A stretch of 64,000 bases of DNA, from NCBI GenBank assembly GCA_024236175.1, contig JACKKY010000002.1, positions 310,001 through 374,000 of the forward strand, given 5' to 3'. The DNA is from Novosphingobium sp. (lineage in GTDB: Bacteria; Pseudomonadota; Alphaproteobacteria; Sphingomonadales; Sphingomonadaceae). The notes under the pieces were generated by a model. It saw only the letters and a list, made by a program, of their open reading frames with translations. It was not told where the DNA came from and did not search any database. Position numbers and translations under genes: made by a program. Positions 44,081-55,572 of this stretch are shown here, piece after piece. Numbering within the stretch: the stretch's first letter is position 1; every line of letters begins with the position of its first letter.

Positions 44081-44157
44081 GTCCGTTTCTGCGCCTAAAA
44101 AACAGGCAGCGCATAGTGGATTGCCCTTGCGACGGCAAGCGGTTACCGGCGGGCGCG

Positions 44158-45306
44158 ATGTCCGGCCGGAACGCCCTTCCCCGTACTGCCGCCGTCGTCG
44201 TCGCGGCCGGCCAGGGTCTGCGCGCAGGCCAACCGGTGCCCAAGCAGTTCGCCCTGTGGCGTGGGAAACCGGTTGTCCGCCATTCCGTCGAGGCTCTGCG
44301 AAACGCCGGAATTTCGCCGATTGTCGTGGCAGTGCCACCGGGCGCACAGGATGTCGCCACGGCCGCGCTGGAAGGGCTTGGCGGCGTGCGCCTGGTAAGC
44401 GGTGGACAAACGCGCCAGGAGTCGGTCCTGCGCGGACTGGAGGCGCTTCAGGGGGATGGACCGGATCTAGTGCTGATCCACGATGCCGCCCGTCCGATCC
44501 TTCCCGCATCCGTACTCGATCGGCTGCAAGCCGCCCTCGCCGTTCATGCTGCCGCCATCCCCGTGCTGCCAGTCTCGGACAGCCTTGCCGAGGAGAACGA
44601 CGGCATGATGGGTACTCCGACCGACCGGGACCGCTTGCGACGCGTCCAGACCCCGCAGGCGTTCCATTTTGACGCAATCCTCGCGGCGCATCGCGGCTGG
44701 AGCGGAGCGCCCGAAGCCGGCGACGATGCCCAGGTCGCACGCAAGGCGGGTGTGGACGTGGCATTTGTCGAAGGAGACGAAGCCTTGCACAAGCTCACGT
44801 TCGCCTCCGATTTTGCGGTTGCCGCACCAACCGTAAGAATTGGCACCGGATATGACGTCCACCGGCTGGCAGACGGGGAAGAGCTGTGGCTGGGTGGAAT
44901 CAAAATCAAGCATTCACAAGGGCTTGCAGGCCATAGTGATGCCGATGTCGCAATTCATGCGCTTGTCGATGCCCTGCTCGGCGCCGTCGGATCCGGCGAT
45001 ATCGGCCAGCATTTCCCGCCGAGCGATCCGCAATGGCGCGGCGCGTCATCGGACCGGTTCCTGATCGAGGCCGTACGGCTCGTCGCCGAAGCGGGATATG
45101 CGGTGGGCAATATCGACCTCACGATCATCTGCGAAATGCCAAAAATAGGTCCCTATCGCGAGGCGATGCGCGAGCGGATCGCTTCACTGCTTGGCGTTGA
45201 CATTGATGCCGTAAGCGTCAAGGCCACCACGACTGAAAAGCTCGGATTCACCGGTCGCGGGGAAGGAATCGCCGCTCAAGCTGTTGCCAGCGTGTTCAGA
45301 AGCTGA
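44158..45306 (+). CDS. ispDF: bifunctional IspD-IspF enzyme of the MEP isoprenoid pathway
   Basis: 382 residues fusing two steps. IspD (about 1-220): AAVVVAAGQGLRAGQPVPKQF, SGGQTRQESV and LIHDAARP bind CTP and form CDP-methylerythritol. IspF (about 225-382): RIGTGYDVHRLADG (Zn Asp-x-His), GHSDADVAIHALVDALLGA, GDIGQHFPPSDP and KATTTEKLGFTGRGEGIAAQAV make the cyclodiphosphate. The fusion skips IspE, as is usual in alphaproteobacteria. ATG 44158 is chosen because upstream in-frame codons lie inside the dusB promoter side. Confidence 0.95.
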   Translation: MSGRNALPRTAAVVVAAGQGLRAGQPVPKQFALWRGKPVVRHSVEALRNAGISPIVVAVPPGAQDVATAALEGLGGVRLVSGGQTRQESVLRGLEALQGDGPDLVLIHDAARPILPASVLDRLQAALAVHAAAIPVLPVSDSLAEENDGMMGTPTDRDRLRRVQTPQAFHFDAILAAHRGWSGAPEAGDDAQVARKAGVDVAFVEGDEALHKLTFASDFAVAAPTVRIGTGYDVHRLADGEELWLGGIKIKHSQGLAGHSDADVAIHALVDALLGAVGSGDIGQHFPPSDPQWRGASSDRFLIEAVRLVAEAGYAVGNIDLTIICEMPKIGPYREAMRERIASLLGVDIDAVSVKATTTEKLGFTGRGEGIAAQAVASVFRS

Positions 45307-45318
45307 AGGATGGAAACC

Positions 45319-45849
45319 ATGCGCCGGATGTCCCTGTTTTGCGCCGCCCTGCTTGCCTCCGTCCCGGGAATGGCGCGTGCCGCCGAACCTCCCTGCCTGA
45401 CACTGGCCGAGTTCACCTCGCTTGCAAGCTATGCGCTGCCCAGCATCATCAGCGGCACCAACCAGCGCTGCTCGGTCAGTCTCGGCGCCGGCGCATGGCT
45501 GCCGCGTAACGGCGAGCGGCTCGCCGCCCGCTACGCGACCCAGAAGGCCTCTTCCTGGCCCGGCGCCAAGGCCGCCTTCCTGAAACTGAGCGCGAGCACC
45601 AACGGCGAGGCGAACAAGCTGTTCAGGGACATGCCGGACGCATCGCTGCAGCAGGTGCTGGACGCGATGATGGAAGGCATGGTCAGCCAGAGCATCCCGC
45701 TCGAGCGCTGCGAGACGATCGACGGGGTCGTCCGCCTGCTCTCGCCCCTCCCTCCGGAAAACACCGCTGAGCTTATCGCGCTCGCGGTCGGCCTTGGCTC
45801 GAAGTCGAAAGAGCCCAAGGTCGGCAAGGTCTCCATCTGCAAAAGTTGA
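45319..45849 (+). CDS. secreted protein of unknown function
   Basis: 176 residues with an N-terminal signal (MRRMSLFCAALLASVPGMARA, cleavage near ARA-AE). The mature part has Cys residues in EPPCLTL, NQRCSVSL, LERCETI and VSICKS, plausible for two disulfides in the periplasm, and an amphipathic helical middle. I recognise no family. ATG 45319 has AAGGATGG suitably placed; an ATG at 45310 overlaps that ribosome site. Two bases separate it from cinA-like downstream; ispDF ends twelve bases upstream. Confidence 0.6.
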   Translation: MRRMSLFCAALLASVPGMARAAEPPCLTLAEFTSLASYALPSIISGTNQRCSVSLGAGAWLPRNGERLAARYATQKASSWPGAKAAFLKLSASTNGEANKLFRDMPDASLQQVLDAMMEGMVSQSIPLERCETIDGVVRLLSPLPPENTAELIALAVGLGSKSKEPKVGKVSICKS

Positions 45850-45851
45850 TC

Positions 45852-46349
45852 ATGTCAGAAAATCTGCTTCCCGATGATATCGTTTCGCTCGCGGCCCGCG
45901 TTGTGGCCGAAAATATCGAAGCCGGACGCAAGATCGCGCTGGCCGAAAGTTGCACCGGCGGCCTTGTCTCGGCGGCGCTGACGGAGATACCCGGTTCGTC
46001 CGCCGTGCTCGATCGCGGCTTCGTCACCTACTCCAATGAAGCCAAGCGCGAAGTGCTGGGCGTGCAGGAAGACATCATCGACACGTTCGGCGCTGTGTCG
46101 GCGGCAACGGTCTGGGCGATGGCGCAAGGCGCGCTGGAGCATAGCGAAGCCGATATTGCCGTTGCGATCAGCGGCATCGCCGGCCCGGAAGGCGGCACCG
46201 AGTTCAAGCCGGTGGGCACCGTCGCATTCGCCTGTTCGATCCGCGGAAACAGCGAGGTCAAGGCCGAGGAGCGCCAGCTCGAGGGATCGAGCCGGGCCCG
46301 GGTACGGCATCAGGCGGCGCTGATCGCACTCGAGCTGCTGCTACCGTAA
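45852..46349 (+). CDS. CinA-family nicotinamide-nucleotide amidase (PncC-like)
   Basis: 165 residues, the C-terminal CinA (amidase) domain only. Signature ALAESCTGGLVSAALTEIPGSS (active Ser-Cys region), TYSNEAKREVLGV and ISGIAGPEGGTEFKPVGTV. Deamidates NMN to nicotinate mononucleotide in NAD salvage. Its end overlaps the convergent SRPBCC gene by 40 bases. Confidence 0.92.
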   Translation: MSENLLPDDIVSLAARVVAENIEAGRKIALAESCTGGLVSAALTEIPGSSAVLDRGFVTYSNEAKREVLGVQEDIIDTFGAVSAATVWAMAQGALEHSEADIAVAISGIAGPEGGTEFKPVGTVAFACSIRGNSEVKAEERQLEGSSRARVRHQAALIALELLLP

Positions 46350-46771
46350 AGTTCTTCAGCACGCGCTTCAAAAGCCGCGACCATCTTACGGAAAGCACGT
46401 TCAAAATAGTCCCCGGCGAGCTTCTCGAACAGAGCGTTGCGGAACTTGAATTCGACTGAGAAGTCAATCTCGCACTGGCTCTCGCCCGTCGGCCGGAACA
46501 CCCAGTGATTGTCGAGATCGGTGAGCGGCCCGTCGACATAGTGGACCCTGATTTTTTCGGGCCTTTCCTTCTCGACCCGCGAGGTGAATTTCTCGCGGAA
46601 CGACTTGAAGCCTACCAGCATGTCGGCGACCATTTCCCGCTCGTCCTCGGACTTTACCCGCGTCGCGACCACCCAGGGCAGGAACTCGCCGTAGCGGCCG
46701 ACATCGGCAACCAGATCGAACATCTGTTCGGCGCTGTACGGCAGCACGCGGGTTTCGTGGATGCCGGGCAT
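46310..46771 (-). CDS. COQ10/RatA-like SRPBCC protein
   Basis: 153 residues with a START/SRPBCC fold: IHETRVLPYSAEQMFDLVADVGRYGEFLPWVVATRV, FKSFREKFTSRVE and WVFRPTGESQCEIDFSVEFKFRNALFEKLAG. Homologues either chaperone ubiquinone (COQ10) or are called RatA toxin from E. coli. No antitoxin is adjacent and lipA follows upstream, so a quinone/lipid carrier is the better guess. Overlaps the cinA-like end. Confidence 0.85.
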   Translation of the reverse strand: MPGIHETRVLPYSAEQMFDLVADVGRYGEFLPWVVATRVKSEDEREMVADMLVGFKSFREKFTSRVEKERPEKIRVHYVDGPLTDLDNHWVFRPTGESQCEIDFSVEFKFRNALFEKLAGDYFERAFRKMVAAFEARAEELYGSSSSSAISAA

Positions 46772-46774
46772 GCG

Positions 46775-47698
46775 TCAGGCCGACCTTGCGAGCTGCGCCT
46801 CGCGTGCGGCCCGCATCTCGCGGAAATCGTCGCCGGCGTGATAGCTCGACCGGGTGAGCGGTGAAGAGGCGACCTGAAGGAAACCCTTCGCCCGGGCAAT
46901 CGCGCCATAGGCATTGAACGCCTGCGGCGTCACGAACTCCGCCACGCTCGCGTGCCTGGGTGTAGGCTGGAGATATTGCCCCATGGTGAGGAAATCGACG
47001 TCCGCACAGCGCATGTCGTCCATCACCTGGTGGACCTCGAGACGCTCCTCGCCGAGCCCCAGCATGATACCGGATTTGGTGAATATCGCTGGGTCATGCC
47101 CCTTCACCTGCTCCAGCAGGCGCAAGGACGCATAGTAGCGGGCGCCGGGCCTGATCGTCGGGTAGAGCCGGGGCACCGTTTCGAGATTGTGGTTGTAGAC
47201 GTCCGGCCCCGCGGCAACGATGGCTTCGACCGCGGCCTGCATCTTGCCGCGAAAATCGGGCGTCAGGATTTCGATCGTCGTTTCGGGAGTCGTCCGGCGC
47301 AGCGCTTCGATCACCTGAACGAACTGGCCGGCACCGCCATCGGGCAGATCGTCGCGGTCGACCGATGTGATGACGATATGTTCCAGGCCCAGCTTGGCGG
47401 CCGCTTCCGCGACATGCTCCGGCTCTTCCGGATCGACCTTGCCCGGCATCCCGGTCTTGACGTTGCAGAAGGCGCAGGCCCGCGTGCAGGTGTCGCCCAG
47501 GATCATCACCGTGGCGTGCTTGTTCTTCCAGCACTCGCCGATGTTGGGACAGGCCGCCTCCTCGCACACGGTGTTGAGGTTGAGCCGCCGCATCAGGTCG
47601 CGGGTCTCTCCGAATTCCTTGGAATTGGGCGCCCGGACCCGGATCCATTCGGGCTTGCGCCGGCGCTCCGGCTGCGGTGCTGTCGCAAGATCGTTCAT
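46775..47698 (-). CDS. lipA: lipoyl synthase LipA
   Basis: 307 residues. Radical SAM enzyme inserting two sulfurs into octanoyl domains of E2 and H proteins. The auxiliary cluster motif CEEAACPNIGEC and the radical SAM CTRACAFCNV are both present, followed by TSVDRDDLPDGGAGQF and the C-terminal RSSYHAGD that supplies the Ser ligand. The start at 47698 (MNDLATAPQPERRRKPEWIR) is the family-like one. Its substrates pdhC and pdhB lie in this window. Confidence 0.95.
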   Translation of the reverse strand: MNDLATAPQPERRRKPEWIRVRAPNSKEFGETRDLMRRLNLNTVCEEAACPNIGECWKNKHATVMILGDTCTRACAFCNVKTGMPGKVDPEEPEHVAEAAAKLGLEHIVITSVDRDDLPDGGAGQFVQVIEALRRTTPETTIEILTPDFRGKMQAAVEAIVAAGPDVYNHNLETVPRLYPTIRPGARYYASLRLLEQVKGHDPAIFTKSGIMLGLGEERLEVHQVMDDMRCADVDFLTMGQYLQPTPRHASVAEFVTPQAFNAYGAIARAKGFLQVASSPLTRSSYHAGDDFREMRAAREAQLARSA

Positions 47699-47763
47699 GC
47701 GGCCCAGATAGTCGCATGTTTCAGGCCTTGCCAGTGCCAATCTCCCGAGCCATGGAAAGAACC

Positions 47764-48426
47764 ATGACTGACGACCTTTCGCCCGAACTTTCCCGGTTGA
47801 TCGCCGGCTACCACCGTTTCCGCGAGATCGGCTGGACGCCGCATCGCGACCGCTGGAGGACGCTGCGCGAAGGCCAGCAGCCCGAAGTGATGATCATCGC
47901 CTGCTCCGACAGCCGCGTCGATCCGGCACAGATCTTCGATGTCGCGCCTGGTGAGGTCTTCATCCTGCGCAATGTCGCCGCGCTGGTGCCGCCATTCGAG
48001 ACCACGCCCGGCCATCACGGCGTCTCTGCCGCCCTGGAATTCGCGGTGCAGGTGCTGAAAGTGAAGGAAATCGTGGTCATGGGCCACGGCATGTGCGGCG
48101 GCTGCAAGGCCGCGCTGACCCAGGAGCTGCACGGCGCCCAGCCCGGTGAAGGCGGCTTCATCGCCGACTGGATCGGGATGCTGGACGAGGTGCGCGGGCC
48201 CATCGCCAGCGAGAAGGGCACCGAAGGGCGCGAGGCCGAACGGGCCATGGAACACGCCGCAGTCCGGGTCAGCCTGGAGAACCTGCGCACGTTCCCCTGC
48301 ATCCGCCGCAGCGAGCGCGAAGGCCATCTCCAGCTTCGCGGCGCCTTTTTTGCGATTTCCGACGGTGTCCTGCACCTGCTCGACGAGCCGAGCGGCGTTT
48401 TCAGTCCGATGGTACAGGAAAAATAA
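47764..48426 (+). CDS. beta-class carbonic anhydrase
   Basis: 220 residues. Zinc ligands CSDSR (Cys, Asp) and HGMCGGC (His, Cys) in the order and spacing of beta carbonic anhydrases; LRNVAALVPPFE is the usual following segment. Interconverts CO2 and bicarbonate in the cytoplasm. ATG 47764 gives the expected short N-terminus (TDDLSPELSRLIAGYHRF). Divergent from lipA (65 bases); a terminator hairpin lies right at its stop. Confidence 0.94.
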   Translation: MTDDLSPELSRLIAGYHRFREIGWTPHRDRWRTLREGQQPEVMIIACSDSRVDPAQIFDVAPGEVFILRNVAALVPPFETTPGHHGVSAALEFAVQVLKVKEIVVMGHGMCGGCKAALTQELHGAQPGEGGFIADWIGMLDEVRGPIASEKGTEGREAERAMEHAAVRVSLENLRTFPCIRRSEREGHLQLRGAFFAISDGVLHLLDEPSGVFSPMVQEK

Positions 48427-48460
48427 GGGGCGACAGTCGCCTGCCGCCCCTCGATTTTTT
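48426..48460 (+). terminator. Rho-independent terminator after carbonic anhydrase
   Basis: AGGGGCG (48426-48432) and CGCCCCT (48445-48451) form a seven-pair GC stem with a 12-base loop, followed by CGA and six Ts (48455-48460). It may also serve the convergent TPR-like gene ending at 48476. Confidence 0.8.
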
Positions 48461-48475
48461 GCCTGATGCGCGCGG

Positions 48476-49882
48476 CTATTGTGCCGCGGCGACGGGAGCT
48501 GCGGCAGGCTTGGCCTTGCTGGCCGCATAGGCCGCCCACAGCTTTGCGATGGGCGTGCGCTTGCCGCTAACCTTGGCAAGGGTCTGCTGAGCCGCTGCAT
48601 ACTTGCCCTGGTCAAACTGGGCGATGCCGAGCCTGGTCAGAACCCGTGGCGTATCGACACCGGGCTTGCCCAGCGCGATCGTGTAGAGCTCTTCCGCCTT
48701 GGCCGGCTCGCCATAGCTCAACAACGCGTCGGCGGCGCCGGTGACGGTCGCCTCGCTTGCGCTCGCCTTGCGCGCGTCGCGTTCGTAGCTGGCCAGCGAA
48801 GCCTTGTCGGCCGCGATGCGCTCGCTCGACTGCCTCTTGGCGTCGGCGACGAAGGTATCGTTCGCCTTCAGCATTCCGGAAGCAAGGCCCGCATTGATGA
48901 CGTCGTTAACCTCACCCGGCAGCCTGCGCGGATCCGCAGCCTGAATGTACTCGACGTAATCTCGTTCCTCGGCAAAGCTCTTGGTGCGCCCCATCAAGCG
49001 CATCAGATCGAGCGTTTCCTGGGAAGCGAAGCCCCCGAGCTCACGGATGATCGTGGCGGCGGCGCCCCAGTTCTGCGAAGTCGGGTAATCCTGGACGAGC
49101 ATCACCGCGAAATCGGTCGTGTCGCCCATCAGGCCCGCCTTGAAAGCCGATGCCAGTCCGCGGCGATACCATGATTCCGGAGCGAGCGAACCGCCGGCCT
49201 TGGGCTTCGTGAGCGCGTGCTTGAGCACCGCAAGGCCCTGCGCCGCCTTGTTGTCGCCGATGTAGGATTCGGCAAGGATCACTTCGGAATTGTTATCCGT
49301 GAAGCCGGCATCGACCGCACGCTGCAGATATTGGTGCGCTTCGGCATATTCGCCGGCCTGATAGGCCAACTGCCCCGCAATCGCATTGAAGCGCCCGACG
49401 TTTGCCGCATCGGTCTTGCCGCTCGCCAGCATTGCCTTGAGCCCCCTGCGCTGCAGGCTGGGATCACCGGCTATCGAACCGAGATTGACCGCAAGGTTGC
49501 CGGCCAGGAAACGATCGTCCTCGACCTCGATTGCGCCGAAAGCCTGCTCGAGCAGACCCTTCTCATTCGCGATCGCAGCGGAAACCGCCGCTTGAGCGGC
49601 GTCGATCTGCTGCCGGTTGCCGGACTGCAGGGCCGCATCGAGCTGGCTCCGCGCGGCCTTGACGTCATCGCGATCCTTGGCGGCATCGATTGCCGCCTGA
49701 GCAGGCCCCGCAACAGCGACAAAACCCTTGGAAAACTCCATCTTCGGAGGCTTCGGCTTCTTCGCGGCGATTGCCGGGGTCGAAACCACGGTTCCTCCGG
49801 CCACGACGCCAAGCGCCAGCGCGATACCAAGCGCCGAACGGAAAACAGGATTTCCGCGTTTCGGCTCGCTTGTCCGGATCAT
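48476..49882 (-). CDS. secreted Ala-rich TPR-like repeat protein
   Basis: 468 residues, Ala-rich. Signal peptide (VFRSALGIALALGVVAGGTVVSTPAIAA). Several helix-turn-helix units read as degenerate TPRs: NAIAGQLAYQAGEYAEAHQYLQRAVDAG, YIGDNKAAQGLAVLKHAL, LLSYGEPAKAEELYTIALGK, RLGIAQFDQGKYAAAQQTLAKV. Probably a periplasmic scaffold; partner unknown. The ATG at 49882 has GAGGAGAG seven bases upstream; an ATG two codons earlier is too close to it. The 294-base gap to gyrA holds an inverted repeat (50011-50034). Confidence 0.7.
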   Translation of the reverse strand: MIRTSEPKRGNPVFRSALGIALALGVVAGGTVVSTPAIAAKKPKPPKMEFSKGFVAVAGPAQAAIDAAKDRDDVKAARSQLDAALQSGNRQQIDAAQAAVSAAIANEKGLLEQAFGAIEVEDDRFLAGNLAVNLGSIAGDPSLQRRGLKAMLASGKTDAANVGRFNAIAGQLAYQAGEYAEAHQYLQRAVDAGFTDNNSEVILAESYIGDNKAAQGLAVLKHALTKPKAGGSLAPESWYRRGLASAFKAGLMGDTTDFAVMLVQDYPTSQNWGAAATIIRELGGFASQETLDLMRLMGRTKSFAEERDYVEYIQAADPRRLPGEVNDVINAGLASGMLKANDTFVADAKRQSSERIAADKASLASYERDARKASASEATVTGAADALLSYGEPAKAEELYTIALGKPGVDTPRVLTRLGIAQFDQGKYAAAQQTLAKVSGKRTPIAKLWAAYAASKAKPAAAPVAAAQ

Positions 49883-50010
49883 AATCATTCTCTCCTCAAT
49901 CACGCGGCGTCGCACGCATGCGTTCGCTGCCGCCCCATCTTGCACTCACGCCACGCTACTGACGACGAAACGCCCGCTTGGCAACCGCGATCCGAATACA
50001 GGGCCGCCAC

Positions 50011-50034
50011 TGAACCGCGATTGAATGCGGTTCA
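50011..50034. repeat. TGAACCGC-N8-GCGGTTCA inverted repeat before gyrA
   Basis: Perfect eight-base arms (50011-50018, 50027-50034) around GATTGAAT, between the divergent TPR-like and gyrA genes. It could be a transcription-factor site or a hairpin; the half-site TGAACCGC is not one I can name. An AT-rich CATATATTC follows at 50037-50046, possibly part of the gyrA promoter. Confidence 0.4.
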
Positions 50035-50176
50035 ACGCATATATTCAGCTAGGCCCTGCAAATGTGGAAAACCGGCCTTCGTCTGCGCGCGAAATCATCG
50101 TCCGGCTGGCATTTCCCAGACCATTGGCCTAGGCCAAATCCAGAAAATGTCCCGTCAACAAGAACGATAAAAGCGC

Positions 50177-53020
<2,844 letters not shown>

Positions 53021-53023
53021 GGC

Positions 53024-53677
53024 TCAGGCCCGTTTTCGCAGGGTCTGGATCACGCCGGTGCAGATCAGGAACTGGCCGAGATAGTAGAACGACCAGACCA
53101 GCATCTCGGGCCACTCGCTCGCGGCTAGCGGGCCGGCGCGGGCGAGATCGAGCAGGGCGGCGAGCACCAGCAGCACGGCGCCAAGGCCGACCCGATAGCG
53201 CGGGAAGCTGCTGGTCCAGGCCGCCCCGGCCATGCCTCCCAGTGCGATCGCATAGACGGTCACCGTGGTCTCGAGGCCGGAGTCGCTCGTCAATTGCCAG
53301 ACGATCACCGGGGTGAGCAGCAGCAAGGCGGCCGCAGCCAGCTTCTGGCTCGCCGTGATCACTTCGCGGCGGTGACGCATGTAGAGCGCGATCGCCATGC
53401 CGTGGCTGAGGATCAGCAGCAGTACGCCGGGATAGAAAAACAGGTCGACCACCGCCACACCCGCCGCGGCCAGCGCCATGACCGCTGCGAGCGTGCGCGA
53501 ATCCTGCCCCGCGTGACGCAGCAGGGCATAGATGGCGAGGAGCAGGAACGGAACGCCGCGCAACGCGAAAAGGTAGGCTCCGGGAAAGGAGCTGTCGGCC
53601 AGCAGGTAGTAGGCGATGGCCGTAGCCAGGCTCGCCAGCAGCCAGGGCCTTCGTTCTATCAACGCGCGCTTCGGCAT
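53024..53677 (-). CDS. YhhN-family integral membrane protein (lysoplasmalogenase-like)
   Basis: 217 residues with about seven or eight membrane helices and the YhhN end SFYYLGQFLICTGVIQ. Eukaryotic TMEM86 relatives hydrolyse lysoplasmalogens; the bacterial role is unproven. Basic N-terminus (MPKRALIERRPW). Ends three bases after gyrA on the opposite strand and is divergent from trmFO. Confidence 0.8.
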   Translation of the reverse strand: MPKRALIERRPWLLASLATAIAYYLLADSSFPGAYLFALRGVPFLLLAIYALLRHAGQDSRTLAAVMALAAAGVAVVDLFFYPGVLLLILSHGMAIALYMRHRREVITASQKLAAAALLLLTPVIVWQLTSDSGLETTVTVYAIALGGMAGAAWTSSFPRYRVGLGAVLLVLAALLDLARAGPLAASEWPEMLVWSFYYLGQFLICTGVIQTLRKRA

Positions 53678-53745
53678 GGATCCTCCCTGTCTCCCGTGGT
53701 TGCTAGGCCTTGTGCTGCCTACCGCACAAGCGTTAGGCGCGAGTT

Positions 53746-55068
53746 ATGAGCCACCAGGTACATATCATCGGCGGCGGCCTCGCCGGCAGCGAAGCGGCGT
53801 GGCAGCTTGCCCGGCGCGGCATTGCCGTACGCTTGTCGGAAATGCGCGGCGCCGGAGACACCACTCCCGCCCACCAGACCGACGGGCTGGCGGAACTGGT
53901 GTGTTCCAACAGCTTCCGTTCCGACGACGACGAAAGGAACGCGGTCGGCCTGCTCCATCACGAAATGCGGCAACTGGGCTCGCTGGTGATGGCGGCTGCC
54001 GAAAAGGCCCGCGTACCCGCCGGATCCGCGCTGGCGGTCGATCGCGAGGTTTTCTCCGCCGAAATCGAGCGGGAGCTGGGCGCGCTGCCCTCGCTCGAGA
54101 TCGTGCGCGAGCGGGTGGACCGGCTGCCCGAAGACGGCGCCGTCATCGTCGCGACCGGCCCGCTGACGGCCGAAGCGCTGGCAGCCAGCATCGGCGCGGC
54201 GACCGGCGCGGAATCGCTGGCGTTCTTCGATGCGATCGCCCCTATCGTCCATCGTGACAGCATCGACATGGACATCTGCTGGATGGCGTCGCGCTGGGAC
54301 AAGGGCGACACCAAGGACTACATCAACTGCCCGATGGACAAGGAGCAGTACCTCGCTTTCCGCGAGGGATTGCTGGCCGGCGACAAGATCGCGTTCAAGG
54401 AATGGGAAGCCAACACTCCCTATTTCGAAGGATGCATGCCCGTCGAGGTAATGGCGGAGCGCGGCGTCGACACGCTGCGCTTCGGACCGATGAAGCCCGT
54501 CGGCCTGGACAATCCGCGCACCGGCCGCTGGCCCTACGCTGTCGTCCAGCTCAGGCAGGACAACAAGCTCGGCACGCTGTGGAACATGGTCGGCTTCCAG
54601 ACCAAGCTGCGCCACGGCGAACAGATTCGCCTGTTTCGCACCATTCCCGGCCTTGAGAACGCGGAATTTGCAAGGCTCGGCGGGCTGCACCGCAATACCT
54701 TTCTCAACTCGCCGGCGCTGCTCGACCGGCAGCTTCGGCTGAAGTCGGCGCCGCACATCCGCTTTGCGGGGCAGATCACCGGTTGCGAGGGCTACGTCGA
54801 AAGCGCCGCTGTCGGCCTCATGGCGGGACTGATGGCGGTGGCAGAGCTGGCGGGACGGGACTGGCAGGCACCGCCGCGCACGACTGCGCTGGGGGCGCTG
54901 CTGGCGCATATCACCGGCGATGCGGACAGCGCGAGCTACCAGCCGATGAACGTCAATTTCGGCCTGTTCCCTCCGCTGCCGGACGTGAAGAAAAAGCAGC
55001 GCAAGGAAGCATACACAAGCCGCGCCAAGCGCGAACTGGGCGAATGGCTGCCGCTCGTGGCGGCCTGA
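53746..55068 (+). CDS. trmFO: folate-dependent tRNA (uracil-54-C5)-methyltransferase TrmFO
   Basis: 440 residues. N-terminal FAD fold VHIIGGGLAGSEAAWQLARRG, then VCSNSFRSDD, CPMDKEQYLAF holding the conserved Cys, PYFEGCMPVEVMAERG, and C-terminal GQITGCEGYVESAAVGLMAG, VNFGLFPPL. Uses methylenetetrahydrofolate and FADH2 to make T54 in tRNA. Present in many alphaproteobacteria in place of TrmA. Confidence 0.95.
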   Translation: MSHQVHIIGGGLAGSEAAWQLARRGIAVRLSEMRGAGDTTPAHQTDGLAELVCSNSFRSDDDERNAVGLLHHEMRQLGSLVMAAAEKARVPAGSALAVDREVFSAEIERELGALPSLEIVRERVDRLPEDGAVIVATGPLTAEALAASIGAATGAESLAFFDAIAPIVHRDSIDMDICWMASRWDKGDTKDYINCPMDKEQYLAFREGLLAGDKIAFKEWEANTPYFEGCMPVEVMAERGVDTLRFGPMKPVGLDNPRTGRWPYAVVQLRQDNKLGTLWNMVGFQTKLRHGEQIRLFRTIPGLENAEFARLGGLHRNTFLNSPALLDRQLRLKSAPHIRFAGQITGCEGYVESAAVGLMAGLMAVAELAGRDWQAPPRTTALGALLAHITGDADSASYQPMNVNFGLFPPLPDVKKKQRKEAYTSRAKRELGEWLPLVAA

Positions 55069-55533
55069 TCAGCAGCGGCAATTCGGCTTCGGCTTGCGCT
55101 TCGGCCTGGTCGTCGCGAATTCCTCCGGGCTCAGCCAGCGGTCGCCATTGGCATCGGCTCCGTCGAAACGGTCGGCGGTGCTGACGGCCCACTCCTCGAA
55201 GGTCAGCAAATTGTTGCCGTCCTTGTCGAGCGAACGGAAGGATCGCGTCCTCGTCGAGAGCATCTCATTTCGGGTGATCCGGCCGTCGCTGTCGCGATCG
55301 TAGCGGGCAAAGCGCCGCTGTTCGCGTGTCAGTTCGGTAGCTTCGGGAGGTTCCGGCCCCTGCAGGTCGGCGACGTCGGCGCTCGGAAGTGCCTCCGGAC
55401 CCGGCTTCTCATCCTGCACGGCCAGTTCGGGCGGCGGTGCGCCGCGTTCGGTCTCCGCCCTGCCCTGCCACCAGAAAACGCCCGCTGCGACGAGCAGAAG
55501 CGCAGCCAGGGCGCCCAGAAGGATGCGGTTCAT
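55069..55533 (-). CDS. membrane-anchored EF-hand protein
   Basis: 154 residues. One N-terminal membrane anchor (ILLGALAALLLVAAGVFWW), a Pro/Glu-rich spacer, then three EF-hand-like loops: DRDSDGRITRNE, DKDGNNLLTFEE and DANGDRWLSPEE, and a basic Cys-containing tail (KRKPKPNCRC). It likely senses or buffers periplasmic calcium; no partner is obvious. It starts right after the trmFO stop on the opposite strand. Confidence 0.82.
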   Translation of the reverse strand: MNRILLGALAALLLVAAGVFWWQGRAETERGAPPPELAVQDEKPGPEALPSADVADLQGPEPPEATELTREQRRFARYDRDSDGRITRNEMLSTRTRSFRSLDKDGNNLLTFEEWAVSTADRFDGADANGDRWLSPEEFATTRPKRKPKPNCRC

Positions 55534-55572
55534 AGGCTGGCCTCCTCCTGTCCCGCGGTTTCGACCAGATCG

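Noticed and set aside
46310..46771. RatA toxin-antitoxin system
   Set aside because: No antitoxin partner; RatA naming comes from E. coli and the COQ10-like role fits equally well or better.
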